Below are positions 61,317 to 64,000 of a DNA stretch of 64,000 bases, in pieces (positions within the stretch are counted from its first letter, which is position 1; every line of letters starts with the position of its first letter). The stretch is from NCBI RefSeq assembly GCF_019443505.1, contig NZ_CP080377.1, positions 2,604,001 to 2,668,000 on the forward strand, given 5' to 3'. The DNA is from Janthinobacterium sp. PAMC25594. GTDB taxonomy: Bacteria > Pseudomonadota > Gammaproteobacteria > Burkholderiales > Burkholderiaceae_D. Position numbers and translations under genes: made by a program. The notes under the pieces are model-generated. The model was not told the origin of the DNA, searched no databases, and worked only from the letters and a program-made list of their open reading frames with translations.

Positions 61317-62186
61317 GTGCCAAAAATCTTACCGTGTCTGTTGCCTTGCCTGTGCCTTGCCACGACCCTGGGCCTGGGAGCGACCGCCCAGGCTGCCGAA
61401 TGGAGCGATACCTCGCTCAGCTGGCGCGCCGGCAATGACTACCGCGAGCCGTTCAATCCCGATGACATCAAGAAAAATATCTTTGCCATCACGCATGCCA
61501 GCGGCTACAAATACGGCAGCAACTTCGTCAACCTGGACTTCCTGATCTCCGACAGCAAGGACCCCGGTGCGCTGGGCAAGACGTCCGGCGCGCAAGAGGC
61601 GTATCTGGTGTACCGCAACACCATCGACATCGGCAAGGTGCGCGGCAGCGACATCAAGTTCGGCCCCGTGCGCGGCGTCGGCGTCACCCTGGGTTTCGAC
61701 GTCAACACGAAAAATGACGTCGGCTACAACTCGCGCAAGCGCATGCTGGTGGCCGGCCCCACGCTGATGTGGGACGTGCCCGGCTTCTTCAACACCAGCC
61801 TGCTGTTGCTGCGTGAAAGCAACGCCCCCAGCGGCGCCTTCCCGCCCATCTCGCAAGTGACGGGCCGCTACACGTATAAAACGCACGCCATGCTGACGGG
61901 CGCCTGGGGCATTCCGCTGTCGCCGCTGTTCTCGTTCGAAGGTTTCTTTAACCTCATCGACTCGAAAGGCAACGATGAAGTGGGGCGCAAGACGGCGGTG
62001 GAAACGAATATCGACATGCAAGTGATGTACGACGTGGGCGCGGCCCTGGGCAGCGCGAAGAACACCTTCCGCGTGGGCATCGAGTACCAGTACTGGAAAA
62101 ACAAGTTCGGCAACTCGCCCGCCACCACGGGCAACGTGGGCCAGACGGCGAAGACGCCGATGATACGCGCGGAGTACCATTTCTAA
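61317..62186 (+). CDS. Tsx-like nucleoside-specific outer-membrane channel
   Basis: This 289-residue beta-barrel protein has a signal peptide ending ATAQAAEW and the Tsx/channel pattern: WRAGNDYREPFNPDDIKKN, FVNLDFLISDSKD, RGVGVTLGFDVNTKNDVG and a final FRVGIEYQYWKNKF and MIRAEYHF ending in Phe, as in outer-membrane barrels. Tsx channels pass nucleosides. The start is GTG 61317, with AGGAG six bases upstream. It is divergent from the BMP/ABC operon, so together they form a likely nucleoside or purine uptake route across both membranes. Confidence 0.85.
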   Translation: MPKILPCLLPCLCLATTLGLGATAQAAEWSDTSLSWRAGNDYREPFNPDDIKKNIFAITHASGYKYGSNFVNLDFLISDSKDPGALGKTSGAQEAYLVYRNTIDIGKVRGSDIKFGPVRGVGVTLGFDVNTKNDVGYNSRKRMLVAGPTLMWDVPGFFNTSLLLLRESNAPSGAFPPISQVTGRYTYKTHAMLTGAWGIPLSPLFSFEGFFNLIDSKGNDEVGRKTAVETNIDMQVMYDVGAALGSAKNTFRVGIEYQYWKNKFGNSPATTGNVGQTAKTPMIRAEYHF

Positions 62187-62210
62187 GAATCATTGTCACG
62201 CATCAACACA

Positions 62211-62267
62211 CACGGTCGCGCCTGATGCCAGCATGAAGCTTTCCTGCTGGCGGAGAGCGCGACCGTG
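62211..62267 (+). promoter_or_regulatory. Nested hairpin covering the tssF ribosome-binding site and start codon
   Basis: CACGGTCGCGC (62211-62221) pairs perfectly with GCGCGACCGTG (62257-62267). Inside lie the five-base left loop CTGAT, the stem GCCAGCA (62227-62233) with TGCTGGC (62245-62251), and the right loop GGAGA (62252-62256). GGAG is the ribosome site, and the tssF start GTG (62265-62267) is inside the outer stem. Confidence 0.75.
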
Positions 62268-64000
62268 GAACAACTATTGCCATATTACGAGCGCGAGCTG
62301 GGCCTGTTCCGCCAGTACACGCGCGAGTTTTCCAGCCGCTATCCGAAAGCGGCCGGGCGCCTGCTGATCGCCGGCGACACCTGCGAAGATCCGCATGTCG
62401 AACGTCTGATCCAGTCCGTCGCCCTGCTCACGGCCAGGGTCGCCAAACGCCTCGACGACGCCTATCCGCAATTTACCCATGCCCTGCTCGACACCCTGTA
62501 CCCGCACTATCTGCGGCCGTTTCCTTCGTGCTCCATCGTGCGCATCGCCGCCGACGAAGCGCACGGTGGCAGCCAGCTGGCCCAGCTTGCGCATGTTCCG
62601 CGCGGCACCGTGCTGCGCTCGCAGCCGGTGCAAGGCGTGGCCTGCAAATTCACCAGCGCGTATGACGTGACCCTGGCGCCGCTGGCCATTTCGCGCCTGC
62701 ACTTTTCAGCGATCATCGACGCGCCGCCCGGCCTGCGCCTGCCCGACGGCGCCAGCGCCTTGCTCAGCATTCAATTCACCAGCAGCAGCGACAACTATCA
62801 TCTCGATCAGCCGGGTTTTGCCAGCCTGCGCCTGTTTGCCGATGGCGAACCATCCGTGCGCGCGGCCCTGCTCGACGCCCTGTTCCTGCGCGGCGCGGGC
62901 GCGTACGTGGCGCTGGACGAACACAGCCCGTGGCTGGCCGTCGACGGCATTCCGCTGGCGCCGGCCGGCTATGCCCAAGACGATGCGCTGATCCCCATTT
63001 CCGCCCGTTCGCACCCGGCCCTGCGCCTGCTGACCGAGTATTTCGCCTTTCCGGAAAAATTCCATTTCATCGATATCGCCTGGTCCCTGCTGGCGGCCTT
63101 GCTGCCGAAGCAATGCCGCCAGTTCACCTTACACTTGCCGCTCAAGGGCGTGCGCAGCGACAGCCACGAGGCGCGCCTTCTCTCCGGCGTCAGCCCCGAT
63201 AATCTTTTGCTCGGCTGCACGCCCGTCGTCAACCTGTTTGCCAAGTCCGGCGTGCCGATCCGCCTCACGCATACCGAGCCCGACTACGCCCTGCTGGCCG
63301 ATGCCACGCATGCGTTTGCCTACGACATCCACAGCATCGAGGCCGTCACCGTGGTGCGCAAGGACCAGGCCGGCGAGCGCCTGAGCACCTTTTTGCCGCT
63401 GTATGCCTCGCTGCAAGGTGCCCAGGCAGAGCAAGGACAGTACTGGCTGGCGCGCCGCGACGAAACCGTGGCGGCCATCAGCCCCGGCCATGAAATGCGC
63501 CTGAGCCTGATCGACCCGCAGTTTTCACCGGAAAACGCCGCCTGCGCCACCGTCTCGACGCAGCTGCTGTGCAGCAACCGCGACTTGCCCACGCAATTGC
63601 ATTACGGCTTGCCCGGCGGCGACCTGCTGGCCGAAGATGTGCCCGACGGCATCCCCGCGCGCTTCCTGCGCAAGCCCACGCCCAGCATGCGCTTCCTGGC
63701 GGACACGCACTGGCGCCTGATTGCCCACCTGTCGCTCAATTACTCGGGCCTGACGCAAGCGGGCCTGGGCGAATTCCAGAAAATGCTGAGCCTGTACGAC
63801 CTGCCCCGTTCGCCCACCACGCAGCGCCTGATCCAGGGCATCGTCACGCTGGAACACGGCAGCACGCGCGCCTGGATGCCGACCGTGCCGTTTCCCACCC
63901 TGATGCCCGGCATCGCCATCCGCCTGGGCATCGACGAACAAGCCTTCGTCGGCAGCAGCATCACTATTTTTGCCCAGGTGCTGCAGCGCTATTTCGCCCT
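62265..64000 (+). CDS. tssF: Type VI secretion baseplate protein TssF, partial (runs off window edge)
   Basis: At least 578 residues are visible, beginning MEQLLPYYERELGLFRQYTR (GTG start). Family features include the N-terminal ELGLFRQYTREFSSRYPKAA, AKRLDDAYPQFTHALLDTLY with YPHYLRPFPSCSIV, and a C-terminal part still running at the window edge. TssF (VasA/ImpG) is a baseplate wedge protein of the contractile T6SS. It is the first visible gene of the locus; tssG should follow. The start lies in a strong hairpin with the ribosome site in an internal loop, so translation may be controlled by folding. It follows the Tsx-like gene by 78 bases. Confidence 0.93.
   Translation, partial: MEQLLPYYERELGLFRQYTREFSSRYPKAAGRLLIAGDTCEDPHVERLIQSVALLTARVAKRLDDAYPQFTHALLDTLYPHYLRPFPSCSIVRIAADEAHGGSQLAQLAHVPRGTVLRSQPVQGVACKFTSAYDVTLAPLAISRLHFSAIIDAPPGLRLPDGASALLSIQFTSSSDNYHLDQPGFASLRLFADGEPSVRAALLDALFLRGAGAYVALDEHSPWLAVDGIPLAPAGYAQDDALIPISARSHPALRLLTEYFAFPEKFHFIDIAWSLLAALLPKQCRQFTLHLPLKGVRSDSHEARLLSGVSPDNLLLGCTPVVNLFAKSGVPIRLTHTEPDYALLADATHAFAYDIHSIEAVTVVRKDQAGERLSTFLPLYASLQGAQAEQGQYWLARRDETVAAISPGHEMRLSLIDPQFSPENAACATVSTQLLCSNRDLPTQLHYGLPGGDLLAEDVPDGIPARFLRKPTPSMRFLADTHWRLIAHLSLNYSGLTQAGLGEFQKMLSLYDLPRSPTTQRLIQGIVTLEHGSTRAWMPTVPFPTLMPGIAIRLGIDEQAFVGSSITIFAQVLQRYFA

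Overview
The window looks like a chromosomal segment of a GC-rich betaproteobacterium of the Oxalobacteraceae (Janthinobacterium or a near relative such as Massilia or Duganella). This rests on the style of the housekeeping proteins, on the ribosomal operon rpsP-rimM-trmD-rplS followed by a Nudix hydrolase and a CobD/CbiB-like protein, and on dispersed GTAGGTCGG-type and GGGGTCAGACC-type palindromes. The genus is inferred, not proven. I see no rRNA, tRNA, CRISPR array, prophage or insertion sequence.

Layout. 1-3.3 kb: leftward ribosomal/tRNA-modification operon. 3.4-12.4 kb: two small membrane or envelope genes, an acyl-CoA dehydrogenase with its electron acceptor ETF (etfBA), a TusA-like protein and alaS. 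11.9-14.6 kb: a Fur-family (probably Zur) regulator divergent from a ZnuD-like TonB receptor with a His-rich loop and a strong palindromic operator. 14.7-21 kb: ugpQ, a LytS/LytTR two-component pair, two unknown proteins and a divergent LysR/MFS pair. 21.1-23.8 kb: an unrecognised leftward cluster of a mini J-domain protein and three acidic or charged proteins, interrupted by a 118-bp palindrome. 24-30 kb: glnS, an orphan CHASE-domain histidine kinase, a GRDP-like protein with a tandem AYSGRAVQ tail, and small unknown genes. 30-45 kb: oxidoreductases, transporters, an HPF-type ribosome factor, a cNMP-GGDEF protein, exonuclease I, pyrF, a LemA/TPM operon, a candidate small RNA, and an M24-like protein that seems to lack metal ligands. 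45.2 kb: a decayed M20 peptidase fragment. 46.9-52.2 kb: TonB receptor, arylsulfatase and formylglycine-generating enzyme (FGE). 53.6-61 kb: M28 peptidase, HDOD protein and a BMP-type (nucleoside/purine) ABC transporter. 61.3-62.2 kb: a Tsx-like outer-membrane channel divergent from that transporter. 62.3 kb to the end: tssF of a type VI secretion system, running off the edge.

How genes work together. ETF takes electrons from the acyl-CoA dehydrogenase beside it. The Zur-like regulator probably represses itself and the zinc receptor from the shared operator. The Tsx-like channel and the BMP/ABC operon form an outer- plus inner-membrane route for nucleosides or purines. The TonB receptor, sulfatase and FGE look like a unit that imports and cleaves sulfate esters.

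Most worth following up: the sulfatase carries CAITR where CxPxR is expected, and the FGE next to it has both catalytic cysteines yet begins with a lipoprotein signal, suggesting sulfatase maturation outside the cytoplasm. Next are the nested hairpin that encloses the ribosome-binding site and GTG start of tssF, the tandem-repeat tail of the GRDP-like protein, the J-domain cluster, and repeat elements that supply the stop codons of several neighbouring genes.
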